The translations under genes and the position numbers were made by a program. Below, one piece after another: positions 1 to 6,424 of a stretch of DNA of 10,344 bases. How positions within the stretch are numbered: position 1 is the stretch's first letter; each line of letters starts with the position of its first letter. Source of the DNA: CAVXYC01 sp046154735 (GTDB lineage: Bacteria; Chloroflexota; UBA6077; JACCZL01); the NCBI GenBank assembly GCA_046154735.1, contig JBJXFJ010000126.1, positions 1 to 10,344 on the forward strand. The letters are read 5' to 3'. Under the pieces are notes generated by a model. The model was not told the origin of the DNA. It saw only the letters and a program-made list of their open reading frames with translations, and ran no database searches.

Positions 1-1
1 A

Positions 2-709
2 CGTGCTCAGTCTGGGCAGGTCGCACTCTGGCACGCGGCCGATATATCCCGCCCGAATGACGTTGAGTCCATGGTCCAACGAGCCGTGCAAGCATTCGGC
101 TCCATCGATATTCTCGTGTGCAACGCGGGCGTTATTGGCGCTATCGGCCCCGTGGAAACCACAGACTGGGACGACTGGGTCACCGCGATCCAGGTGAACT
201 TACTTGGAACCGTCCTGTGCTGTCGGAGCGTGGTGCCAATCATGCGTCAGCAGCAGCATGGCAAGATCATCGCGCTTTCTGGCGGCGGTGCCACGAGTCC
301 CATTGCCGGATTTAGCGCCTACGGCGCATCGAAAGCCGGGCTGGTGCGCTTTATCGAGACCCTCGCCGTTGAGCTTGAGGGGACCGGCATTGATGTCAAT
401 GCCGTGGCACCGGGGACGCTTGATACGCAGATGCTTGATCAAACACTTGAGGCCGGGCCCGAGCGGCTCTCGCCCGATTTTCTCGCGCGCTCCAAAGCCC
501 AGAAGGCAAGTGGGGGAACACCCCTGCAAATTCCAGCGAACTTGATCACCTTCCTTGCGTCATCGCGTTCCAACGGCATTACCGGCCGGCTGATCAGCGC
601 CGTTTGGGATGACTGGGAGCACCTTGCGGAGCGCAAGGAACAACTCCGGACAAGTGACGTCTTCACGCTGCGGCGCATCGTACCGTCCGATCGCGGCTGG
701 GACGGCTAG
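2..709 (+). CDS. SDR-family NAD(P)-dependent oxidoreductase, 5'-truncated by window edge
   Basis: The reading frame is open from the first bases of the window, so the gene is cut at its 5' end. The ATG at 71 is internal, because residues before it already match the classical SDR pattern (an 'ADIS' stretch before helix 4, where adenine-binding Asp usually sits). Counting from ATG 71, the NAG motif is at residues 18-20, the catalytic Asn in 'VNLLG' at 43, Ser at 70, and the YxxxK pair at Tyr84 and Lys88. The cofactor-binding TGxxxGxG motif must lie upstream of the window. The C-terminal 'GITGRLISAVWDDW' segment is the usual end of the Rossmann core. About 25 further residues follow to the TAG at 707-709. 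The family reduces or oxidises carbonyl/hydroxyl groups using NAD(P)H in the cytosol; the substrate cannot be told. The stop codon abuts the inverted repeat that begins at 709. Confidence 0.93.
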   Translation, partial: RAQSGQVALWHAADISRPNDVESMVQRAVQAFGSIDILVCNAGVIGAIGPVETTDWDDWVTAIQVNLLGTVLCCRSVVPIMRQQQHGKIIALSGGGATSPIAGFSAYGASKAGLVRFIETLAVELEGTGIDVNAVAPGTLDTQMLDQTLEAGPERLSPDFLARSKAQKASGGTPLQIPANLITFLASSRSNGITGRLISAVWDDWEHLAERKEQLRTSDVFTLRRIVPSDRGWDG

Positions 710-753
710 TGCTCTGTCAAAATTGGTCTGTGGGGTTCTCCCGCCACCGGTGG

Positions 754-777
754 TGTCGGGCATCTTGCCCGACAGTC
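754..777 (+). repeat. REP-like hairpin, copy 1
   Basis: Perfect 9-bp stem: TGTCGGGCA at 754-762, loop TCT at 763-765, TGCCCGACA at 766-774, followed by GT. It shares the core GTCGGGC-NTCTN-GCCCGAC-AGT with the copies at 818-838 (minus) and 924-945 (plus). There is no U-tract behind it, so it is not a standard intrinsic terminator for the SDR gene, though it could stabilise the mRNA 3' end. Confidence 0.65.
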
Positions 778-814
778 ACGAACCAACCGCGCGGCGACGA
801 GCGGGAACGCCCCA

Positions 815-838
815 AACTGTCGAGCAAGACGCCCGACA
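815..838 (-). repeat. REP-like hairpin, copy 2 (inverted)
   Basis: Read on the minus strand this is TGTCGGGCG, TCT, TGCTCGACA, then GT. It has the same core as copy 1 with two changes, both of which become G-U wobbles in minus-strand RNA, so pairing is kept. It is the inverted partner of copy 1 within the MITE-like element. Confidence 0.55.
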
Positions 839-923
839 CCACCGATGACGTCCACCGGACAATCCATGATTGACAGAGCACGAGTGCGGCCTGACGAATG
901 AGTCTCGGCGGTTATCCTGTGGA

Positions 924-945
924 GTCGGGCTTCTAGCCCGACAGT
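924..945 (+). repeat. REP-like hairpin, copy 3 (outside the MITE-like element)
   Basis: GTCGGGCT at 924-931, loop TCT at 932-934, AGCCCGAC at 935-942, then AGT. The 8-bp stem is perfect and carries a compensatory change relative to copy 1 (A-T swapped to T-A next to the loop), while the loop and the trailing AGT are kept. The rest of 882-1029 shows no gene. Confidence 0.6.
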
Positions 946-1029
946 GGACCGTCTTCGATAGCTGATCTGGCTTGATAATTAGCGCCTGGTCATCAGCACA
1001 TGATTTTGCGTAATGCCGATTCTGGCCAG

Positions 1030-1038
1030 TGGTACAAT
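1030..1038 (+). promoter_or_regulatory. Candidate extended -10 promoter for the Uma2 gene
   Basis: TGGTACAAT at 1030-1038 fits the extended -10 pattern TGnTAnAAT. It lies about 20 nt before the Shine-Dalgarno-like AGGGGG at 1057-1062 and about 30 nt before the ATG. I see no good -35 at the right spacing, as expected for extended -10 promoters. This supports choosing the start at 1069, because an upstream ATG at 1000 would precede the promoter. Confidence 0.4.
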
Positions 1039-1068
1039 CTACCCAGCCCGAGGCATAGGGGGCACGTC

Positions 1069-1632
1069 ATGGTCATAGCTCGGAGCAAGCTCAGCCTTGA
1101 AGAATTTCTGCAACTCCCGGAGGAAGTGCCGTCTCTGGAGTATGAGGATGGGCGGATAACACAGAAGGTGTCGCCCAAACTCAAGCACAGCGCGCTGCAG
1201 ACGCAGCTCGCCATTCTAATTCAACAATTTGCGGATCAGTTTGATTTGGGGATGGTGTTCATCGAGGCGCGCACCACCTTTGCGGGCACCTCGAGGGTTC
1301 CTGACGTGGCGTTTTATCGGAAGGGGCGTCCGCCGGTGGATGACAATGGCGAGGTGGCGAACGATGTGTTTGTTCCACCGGACCTCGCCATCGAGATCCG
1401 CTCTCCGGGTCAATCGCTCCAGGCCCAGCTCCGTCGCTGCCGCGCCTACGTGTCCCAAGGCGTGGCGCTTGCACTAGCCGTTGATCCCGACCACCATCGG
1501 CTGTGGGTGTTTCAGGCGAACGGATTGGAAATGGAGCTGGGACACGACCAGCCGATCGATTTTGGCAAGGTGTTGCCCGGCCTCACGCTCACTCCCCGAG
1601 CCATCTTCGCCAAACTGCGTCCCCGTTCATAG
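1069..1632 (+). CDS. Uma2 / DUF820 family (PD-(D/E)XK-like) putative endonuclease
   Basis: 187-aa protein, the usual size for the Uma2 (PF05685) family, whose members have a restriction-endonuclease-like fold and mostly unknown cellular roles. Start at 1069 is preferred over ATG 1000 because AGGGGG lies 6 nt before it and the family N-terminus (a short 'SLEEFLQLPE' segment) follows directly. Visible family features are E25-Y-E-D-G ('LEYEDGRI'), the active-site-like VPDVAF with Asp80, the 'DLAIEIRSP' strand with Glu109, and 'YVSQGVALALAVDP' near the C-terminus. Two family hallmarks look degenerate. The Lys normally found in the helix after the Ser-Pro loop is replaced in 'QLRRCRAYVSQGV', and the Trp before 'vDP' is Ala. 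The protein may therefore be weakly active or inactive. It stands alone; the gene to its right is convergent. Confidence 0.88.
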   Translation: MVIARSKLSLEEFLQLPEEVPSLEYEDGRITQKVSPKLKHSALQTQLAILIQQFADQFDLGMVFIEARTTFAGTSRVPDVAFYRKGRPPVDDNGEVANDVFVPPDLAIEIRSPGQSLQAQLRRCRAYVSQGVALALAVDPDHHRLWVFQANGLEMELGHDQPIDFGKVLPGLTLTPRAIFAKLRPRS

Positions 1633-1743
1633 TTGGGACTCAGGTGACGCCATCGCTCCTTGAGGGCATCATAAGGCTGCCCCAGAGCTCATAACTGCAC
1701 GTTTCTCGGCCACCATCGGCGGGGTATCACCGCTCGTTGGCGG

Positions 1744-2130
1744 TTACTGCATACGGAGTCCGGGAATTCGTTCAAAGTGGCGCCGGTTACGGGACACGAG
1801 CATGCAATCGTGGTGCAGTGCCGTGGAAGCGATCAGCAGGTCGAGATCGGCAATCATCTGACCTTCGCGGCGGAGGTCACCGCGGAGGCGAGCAAGCTGG
1901 CGCCAAATCGACTGCGAGAGGGGCGATACCTCGACGGCTCACAAGAACTCGCGGAATATGCGCTCATAGCGGCGTGGATCACGTCCGAAATAGCTCCCTT
2001 CGTAAATCTCCCCATAGCTCACCTGGCTAATGGCCAGGTCTTCGTTCTCGATTGAAGCGAACATGTCAACCGCTTCCTTGCGGCGATTCAGGTATGAGGC
2101 GATCCAATGGAGGTCAAGCCGGTAGCTCAT
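1744..2130 (-). pseudogene. VapC-type PIN-domain toxin, interrupted by an in-frame TGA
   Basis: The frame starting ATG at 2130 runs 63 codons to a TGA at 1939-1941, then continues in the same frame for 64 more codons to a TAA at 1744-1746. The 128-codon whole has the length and layout of a VapC-type PIN RNase. It has Asp6 in 'YRLDLHW', Glu41 in 'SYGEIYEG', Asp97 in 'DLDLLIASTA', and the closing 'SRNRRHFERIPGLRM' typical of the family. A CGA (Arg) codon at position 64 ('EFLRAVEV') is the natural ancestor of the TGA, so a single C-to-T change explains the break. The family cleaves RNA, often tRNA or rRNA, and is held inactive by the antitoxin encoded just upstream. Here the ATG overlaps the original antitoxin stop as ATGA. 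As read, only the N-terminal half, lacking two catalytic motifs, would be made. Confidence 0.85.
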
Positions 2131-2419
2131 AGGTCCGCGGGTGGGCGAAAGAGACGGCGGCCCGCATCAATGTCCGCGATAAACTGATCGAGGTCGAAAT
2201 CGCCCCAACCACCTGCAGGGCGCGGAAGGCCCTGAGATCCGCCTCGATCTTGACTCGATGATGACGGCGTGGTGGTGCCGCCGGGATAGGTGACAGGACG
2301 GCGAGTTTCTCATCATCCCGACGTAAGACCCGCGCCGTGCCGTTGCGAGCAACCTCTTCGGCGAGGCGCACAAGCTCCGGGGTATTGGTGATATCGATGG
2401 GAGTGATCTCTTTGGCCAT
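2127..2419 (-). pseudogene. Antitoxin partner of the VapC-type toxin (Phd/YefM-like), frameshifted
   Basis: Start ATG at 2419 has GGAG (2428-2431 on the plus strand) 8 nt before it. The N-terminal 70 residues contain 'TPELVRLAEEVARNGTARVL' and 'LAVLSPI', which resemble Phd/YefM-type or similar DNA-binding antitoxins. Near 2215-2218 the frame breaks. The uninterrupted frame drifts into an unlikely Ser/Arg-rich tail ending at 2114. The other frame gives 'GGWGDFDLDQFIADIDAG' followed by 'RPPADL' and a TGA at 2127-2129 that overlaps the toxin start as ATGA. Inserting one G (CTG-GCA for CTGCA) restores a 97-residue protein, so a 1-nt deletion is the simplest explanation. The C-terminal tail is the part that normally wraps and neutralises the toxin, and it is lost. 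The assignment to a specific antitoxin family is tentative. Confidence 0.75.
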
Positions 2420-2442
2420 GGTCGCGACTCCGTAACCCGGCA

Positions 2443-2448
2443 ATTATC
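2443..2448 (-). promoter_or_regulatory. Candidate -10 box of the toxin-antitoxin locus
   Basis: On the minus strand this reads GATAAT, one mismatch from TATAAT, about 24 nt before the antitoxin ATG at 2419. The perfect dyad at 2467-2480 sits where the -35 would be. Confidence 0.4.
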
Positions 2449-2466
2449 CCGCGACCGTATCAGGAG

Positions 2467-2480
2467 ATGGTCGTGACCAT
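2467..2480. promoter_or_regulatory. Candidate autoregulatory operator of the toxin-antitoxin locus
   Basis: ATGGTC-GT-GACCAT is a perfect 6-2-6 dyad overlapping the expected -35 position of the antitoxin promoter. Its half GTCACGACCAT (minus strand) recurs with one change as GTCGCGACCAT at the antitoxin start codon (2417-2427). Antitoxins of this type commonly repress their own promoter at such repeats. The site itself is inferred. Confidence 0.35.
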
Positions 2481-2485
2481 GTTAT

Positions 2486-2508
2486 TGCGGCCACGGTGAG
2501 AGGCCGCA
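2486..2508. repeat. Hairpin between the TA locus and the epimerase gene
   Basis: TGCGGCC (2486-2492) pairs with GGCCGCA (2502-2508) around a 9-nt loop. It lies downstream of the epimerase stop on the minus strand. There is no U-tract behind it on that strand, so a terminator role is weak. Confidence 0.3.
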
Positions 2509-2569
2509 TTGATATATGAATGCTTCCCGCCTGAATTGGCACTGGTCTCCTGACATCTCAACTGACCCA

Positions 2570-3541
2570 CTAGCATCCGCGAATCCGCCCGCGTAAGTCC
2601 AAACTCTGGACGAGATCGCGCACGCCGGAGCGCACGGCGTCATCCGATGAGTAGCGTGGTGTCCACCCAAGTCGCTTGAGTTTGGACGCATCCATCCGAC
2701 TTTGCGGCACATCGCCCAGCCAGCCGGCTTCGCTCTTGCCAAAACGAATGGTCGTCTCAGAGAGCCCTAACTCATCCAGTAGCGTTTGGGCCAGCGTAGC
2801 CACTGACGTTGCGCCCTCGGGCGCAATATTGAACACGTCGTAGGGACCCACCGCGCGTTCCGCAAGAAACAGTAGCCCCTGAACAAGGTCCCTCACCTCA
2901 ATGTACGGCTTGGCTTGTCGACCATTTCCCAACACTTGGAGCTGACTGGAGTCCAGTTCGAGCTTGCGCACGAAATCAAAGAGTGCGCCATGGGTGGCCC
3001 GTTCACCGATCACGTTTCCGAAGCGACAGATGAGCCCTCGCATCCCAAACGAGCTGCAATAAGCGGAAATGAATGCTTCAGCGGCGGCTTTCCCGGCGGC
3101 GTAGAGCGAGATCGGCTGGCACGGACCGTACCGCTCATCGATCGCGATTGGGCCCACGTCACCATAGACCGTTCCGGACGAAGCCAGGATGATACGCTGG
3201 AGCCCGAGCCTCCGCATCGCCTCGAGCACCTGAAACGTGGAGATCACCTCCAGCTCCAGGTCAATGGACGGGTTCTCCAGCCCCAGGCGAGCATCCGGGT
3301 TTGCGGCCAGGTGCACCACCAGGTCCGCTCCACTCAGGGCAGATCTCAGAAGATAGGGGTCCAGCACATCACCGCGGATAAAGTCCACGCTGCCAGTCTG
3401 CACGTGCGCCTCGATATGCTCGAAATGCCCCACGCTCAGGTTGTCAATGACTGAAACCTGGAATCCGCGCGCCACACAAGCGTCCACAAGGTGACTTCCA
3501 ATGAATCCGGCGCCGCCGGTGATTGCAACGCGCGTCGTCAC
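2570..3541 (-). CDS. NAD-dependent epimerase/dehydratase (extended SDR, UDP-glucose 4-epimerase-like)
   Basis: 323-aa cytosolic enzyme of the nucleotide-sugar epimerase/dehydratase type. The Rossmann motif TGGAGFIGS is at residues 8-16, the cofactor-ribose acid Asp33 in 'VIDNLS', 'VHLAANPD' at 76-83, the catalytic Ser/Thr in 'LASSGTVYGD' (119-128), and Tyr147/Lys151 in 'YAAGK'. Length and motif spacing are normal for the GalE/RmlB-like family. The exact sugar substrate cannot be read from the sequence. The start is GTG (3541-3539), chosen because the canonical N-terminus begins at once and because it overlaps the TGA of the gene before it (GTGA, 3538-3541). No strong ribosome site is visible, so it is probably translated by coupling to that broken upstream gene. 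It stops with TAG at 2570-2572 and is the last gene of a three-gene minus-strand operon. Confidence 0.92.
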   Translation of the reverse strand: MTTRVAITGGAGFIGSHLVDACVARGFQVSVIDNLSVGHFEHIEAHVQTGSVDFIRGDVLDPYLLRSALSGADLVVHLAANPDARLGLENPSIDLELEVISTFQVLEAMRRLGLQRIILASSGTVYGDVGPIAIDERYGPCQPISLYAAGKAAAEAFISAYCSSFGMRGLICRFGNVIGERATHGALFDFVRKLELDSSQLQVLGNGRQAKPYIEVRDLVQGLLFLAERAVGPYDVFNIAPEGATSVATLAQTLLDELGLSETTIRFGKSEAGWLGDVPQSRMDASKLKRLGWTPRYSSDDAVRSGVRDLVQSLDLRGRIRGC

Positions 3542-3956
3542 AGTGTCAGCCCGTGCACAGACGGCTGGGTTCGGTCCTCAGTGAGAGCCTCGCCCGCGAC
3601 CAGCGATTCATCTCGCACCTGCTGAATGATGGAGACTTCACTGGACGTGAGGGTTGCGATCGACCGGAAAGGTAATAGCACATGACTTAGCTCGTGGCGC
3701 GGAACAGTGTAAACGGACGCGGGAATCCCGAGCCAGCGCTGAGGGGCGATAACGGATGCATCTAATGCAGGGTGGTCGAATTCTTCAGCAGCGTCAGGTA
3801 GCCGTGGTTAATCATCAGGGCTTTCTCTCCGGTAAACAACCACTTCCGATCAACATGCAACCGCCACTGGGAGTGTGAGAGCGTAGGGCGGGCTCAACCT
3901 GCTTCGAACATGCGCGTCTGCGACCTTGAAAAAGCAGTGGTCCTTTCCAGTGTCAC
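3538..3956 (-). pseudogene. Unrecognised 139-codon gene with an in-frame TGA and a 1-nt frameshift
   Basis: Between the YfhO-like and epimerase genes, the minus strand holds a coding frame that no simple ORF call shows. GTG at 3956-3954 overlaps the YfhO-like TGA (GTGA). It opens 20 codons ending 'TRMFEAG', then a TGA at 3894-3896. The same frame goes on with 'SHSQWRLHVDRKWLFTGEKA' and 'GYLTLLKNST' to a TAG at 3762-3764. Within 3765-3807 a second frame takes over with 'LDASVIAPQRWLGIPASVYT', 'LPFRSIATLTSSEVSIIQQV' and a final 'HGLTL', ending in a TGA (3538-3540) that overlaps the epimerase GTG. One added base makes the total 420 nt, exactly 140 codons with stop. I do not recognise the family; no membrane segment or signal peptide is evident. 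Perfect GTGA junctions on both sides argue it was a real, coupled operon gene. Confidence 0.7.
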
Positions 3957-6325
3957 TGGATGCCATCTGACAAGTCATGTTTCACGATCCACGGCCAGAT
4001 TTCGAGAATTAATTCACCGACATCACTCTGCCGAAAGCGCAACCAGGCGATCGTGAGCCCCAGCCACGCCAATAGCGCCCCAAGGCTTATCGGCAGGCTC
4101 AATCCTGAACCGAGTGGTACGTACCGGAGCTCAACGAAGTGCGTCCCTGGCGGAACAGGCGCCGCTGTGAACGCAAGGTTTGCGCGGTACATGGGTATTT
4201 CCAGACCATTCAGCCAGGCTCGTCGCTCGGGATAGTGCGGTTCGCTGAGCAGCAGCAATCCGCCACGGGGGGCCGTCACCTCAGCGACCCACCCACCGTC
4301 AACTTGATCAGCCAGCAAAATTGACACATGGGCATGTTCATCACACCGATCTATTGGTGACATTGAAAGCTCCGCGGCATCTGGGCCGTAAATGAGAGGA
4401 CGATTCAGGACACCCAGACCACGATTCTGAAGTGTCTCGATGAGCTCTGCCCGGTCTCCAATCACTTCGATCTCACAGGCTAGCCGTGCGCGCGGCACAG
4501 GATCCGTCACGCGATACAAGCGGAGGGATCTCCGCCGAGCGACCTCTACGAGCTCGTCCATATTCACTGGCTCACATCCGATCACGTGGGACACGCTCAG
4601 GAGGCGAATGAGATCCGGCCGTACGGGGCGGTTCAAACGAGATCCCTGCTCCAACCGGATGGCGCTCACCTGTTTGACATCTGTTGGCACCGCATTGTGC
4701 ATGGCCAGATAGGTGAAGTCCTGGTAATCACGCAGGAAAAGAGAGTTGTAACCATTGACACCCGCTACACCAAGTTCCATGAAATCGTTCGGCGGGATTG
4801 CACCATCGCAATTGCTGACGAGACGATCCACCCGCTCGCCCCCGAGAAGCTCTAAGACTGCGCGATGGTCAGGAATGCGCCCAACCTGGATGAAGCCGCT
4901 GGCGTACCAGCCCAGTTGGAGGATGGCCAGTCCGGACGCCAGACCGAGCAGGACGCGCGCGGTCACTGCCTTTGACGCTATCCCCAGCGCGGCAAGTAGG
5001 CAGCCAGCCTGGAGGCACCCAAGCCAGGCCGTAAATCCGAGAATCTCAAGCGCCGACTTCGCCGAATCGATCTGAAGAGCCCCGAGCAAGCAGGCAAAGA
5101 CCACAAGTTGGCCGACAATCAACACCCAAGCGCTGCGTAGGAAGCGCGGGCTCGCCCCGAATTGCAAGCGCCGCAGGATCGCATCTAAACCCAGCGCGCC
5201 GAGGAGAGCGAGGGAGAGCGCAAAGAGCGGCAGCACTCTTGATGCGTGGCGCAACCCCGGAAATAACCAGTAATGGAGGCTAAATGCCGGCGCGTTCCGA
5301 CCGAGAGCGATGATCATTGCACCACATCCCAGGAGTACGAAGAAGGCCGTCCAGCGTGCTCTTAGGTGAGCCGCCACGCCCAGGGGCGCAAGTAGCGCGA
5401 GCATCGCTCCCGAGAACATTGACCGTTCCCAATGGGAGCCCTCCACGCTGTCGCTGTGCTCTGGTCGAATCGCATCCATCGCTTCTGGTGCAAAGAGCGT
5501 AAGAAGATGGAGCGCGTCAATGGAATTGCGTGCTGCAGCATCGTAAGAGAGCCCTGCTGATCGACCCGACTCTCCCACCAAGCGGGCAAAAGGAACCAGT
5601 TGAAACGCGCTCAATCCGATGAGCAGGATCAATGTGCAGACACCCTGAGCTACAACCTGAGATAGAGAGGCTTGCCCGGACACACCGCGCGCGGAGGCAA
5701 TGCCGGCATAGATGAACATAGCCGCCACCGCGATGAAAAGGTAGAGCGTAACCTGAGTCTGTCCCGTCAAAAGCGCACAGGCGAGGACTATTGGCAACAC
5801 GGGGTGCGGTATCCAGGTGCGCCGTTCTACGGATCGCAGCGTGTACGCAAGTGCAAGCGGCAGCCACGCCCAGCCTGCAATGACCACGGTTTGGCCTCCA
5901 TGGATGCGTGGTGAAAATGTCCCACCAAACATGAAGCCAGTACTAGCGACAAGTGCACTCCAGCGGCTGATGTGGAGGCTCCGGGCAAGCAGGAACGTCC
6001 CCGCTCCTGCGAGAACGACGTGGACAACGATGCTCCAGTTGAAATACTGGTGAATCGGCAGCAGCCGAAGGGCGATGCTGGGCGGGTAGAACACCTGAGT
6101 TTGAAGGTCTGCCAGCGCCGGCATACCGCTCAAAATGTAGGGGTTCCAGTAAGGCAGCGTCCCCATGGCCAGTGCTCGCCGAGTAACAAACTCCCAGTTA
6201 TACGCCTGGGTTAAGTCATGCCCGTGAACGAGCACGTCGCCACGGCTGACCAGCTTCCAGAGGGTCGTCAGCACAAGGACAACCACGAATGATGCTGGAA
6301 ACAGTGTCGAACTAAAGAAGCGCAT
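3953..6325 (-). CDS. YfhO-family polytopic membrane protein (GT-C glycosyltransferase-like)
   Basis: 790-aa integral membrane protein. A hydrophobic segment at about residues 7-26 is followed by a large first loop containing 'GHDLTQAYNWEF', 'LPYWNPYILSGMPALADLQ' and 'VFYPPSIALRLLPI'. This is the typical opening of YfhO (PF09586) and related GT-C-like proteins. Many hydrophobic helices follow to about residue 480, including 'ASRVLPLFALSLALLGALGL'. A soluble C-terminal region then carries the family's 'LLLLSEPHYPERRAWLNGLE' and 'VPPGTHFVELRYVP' strands, followed by one last helix ('LGALLAWLGLTIAWL') and a short tail. YfhO-type proteins are linked to glycosylation of cell-envelope polymers, with lipid-linked sugar as probable donor; substrate here is unknown. 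Start ATG 6325 is preceded by a GGTGAG-like ribosome site 8 nt upstream. It is the first gene of the operon with the broken gene and the epimerase. Confidence 0.85.
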   Translation of the reverse strand: MRFFSSTLFPASFVVVLVLTTLWKLVSRGDVLVHGHDLTQAYNWEFVTRRALAMGTLPYWNPYILSGMPALADLQTQVFYPPSIALRLLPIHQYFNWSIVVHVVLAGAGTFLLARSLHISRWSALVASTGFMFGGTFSPRIHGGQTVVIAGWAWLPLALAYTLRSVERRTWIPHPVLPIVLACALLTGQTQVTLYLFIAVAAMFIYAGIASARGVSGQASLSQVVAQGVCTLILLIGLSAFQLVPFARLVGESGRSAGLSYDAAARNSIDALHLLTLFAPEAMDAIRPEHSDSVEGSHWERSMFSGAMLALLAPLGVAAHLRARWTAFFVLLGCGAMIIALGRNAPAFSLHYWLFPGLRHASRVLPLFALSLALLGALGLDAILRRLQFGASPRFLRSAWVLIVGQLVVFACLLGALQIDSAKSALEILGFTAWLGCLQAGCLLAALGIASKAVTARVLLGLASGLAILQLGWYASGFIQVGRIPDHRAVLELLGGERVDRLVSNCDGAIPPNDFMELGVAGVNGYNSLFLRDYQDFTYLAMHNAVPTDVKQVSAIRLEQGSRLNRPVRPDLIRLLSVSHVIGCEPVNMDELVEVARRRSLRLYRVTDPVPRARLACEIEVIGDRAELIETLQNRGLGVLNRPLIYGPDAAELSMSPIDRCDEHAHVSILLADQVDGGWVAEVTAPRGGLLLLSEPHYPERRAWLNGLEIPMYRANLAFTAAPVPPGTHFVELRYVPLGSGLSLPISLGALLAWLGLTIAWLRFRQSDVGELILEIWPWIVKHDLSDGIQ

Positions 6326-6366
6326 ATGACACGCTCACCGACCACTCAGATGGCAAGAACACGGCA

Positions 6367-6376
6367 GCAACGTTGC
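6367..6376. promoter_or_regulatory. 10-bp perfect palindrome upstream of the YfhO-like gene
   Basis: GCAACGTTGC lies 42 nt upstream of the YfhO-like start, in the divergent intergenic region. It could be an operator half-site or a chance palindrome. Confidence 0.2.
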
Positions 6377-6398
6377 GCGGCGCAGTGTAAAGCGACCG

Positions 6399-6424
6399 AG
6401 GCTCCGTGCACCAGCATGGAGCCT
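6399..6424. repeat. Hairpin in the divergent intergenic region
   Basis: AGGCTCC (6399-6405) pairs with GGAGCCT (6418-6424) around a 12-nt loop. It lies between the divergent YfhO-like and nucleotidyltransferase genes. On the minus strand it would lie in or near the leader of the YfhO operon. It is directly followed by a 9-bp tandem repeat, GCCTGGCGC twice, at 6421-6438. Confidence 0.3.

Larger units (their letters stand above)
709..881. mobile_element. 173-bp MITE-like non-coding element with 12-bp terminal inverted repeats
   Basis: GTGCTCTGTCAA at 709-720 is repeated as its exact reverse complement at 870-881. The match extends outward to 15 bp with one mismatch (706-720 against 870-884). 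Inside each end, about 38 nt in, lies the same inward-facing block, CGGTGGTGTCGGGC, starting at 748 on the plus strand and at 844 on the minus strand. The whole element is therefore a nested palindrome with no coding capacity. This fits a MITE or a non-autonomous transposon remnant. I see no convincing target-site duplication: the left flank ends in TA and the right flank begins GAG. The element starts on the last base of the SDR stop codon, so it may have inserted at the very 3' end of that gene. Confidence 0.6.

Noticed and set aside
709..945. CRISPR-like array suggested by three similar repeats
   Set aside because: The repeats are hairpins in mixed orientation with unequal spacing and diverged stems, and no cas gene is present.
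1000..1068. 23-codon N-terminal extension of the Uma2 gene
   Set aside because: It would start upstream of the likely promoter, lacks a ribosome site, and is not part of the Uma2 family N-terminus.
1777..2055. 92-aa plus-strand open frame opposite the toxin
   Set aside because: The minus strand encodes the PIN-domain halves in one frame; the plus frame has no family features.
2915..3454. 179-aa plus-strand open frame opposite the epimerase gene
   Set aside because: The minus-strand frame has clear epimerase motifs along its whole length. The plus frame is an antisense shadow with no recognisable motif or ribosome site.
1744..3956. Reassigned UGA codon as an explanation for the internal TGAs
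   Set aside because: Intact neighbouring genes end in TGA at natural C-termini (3953-3955, 8214-8216), and both broken loci also need a frameshift repair.
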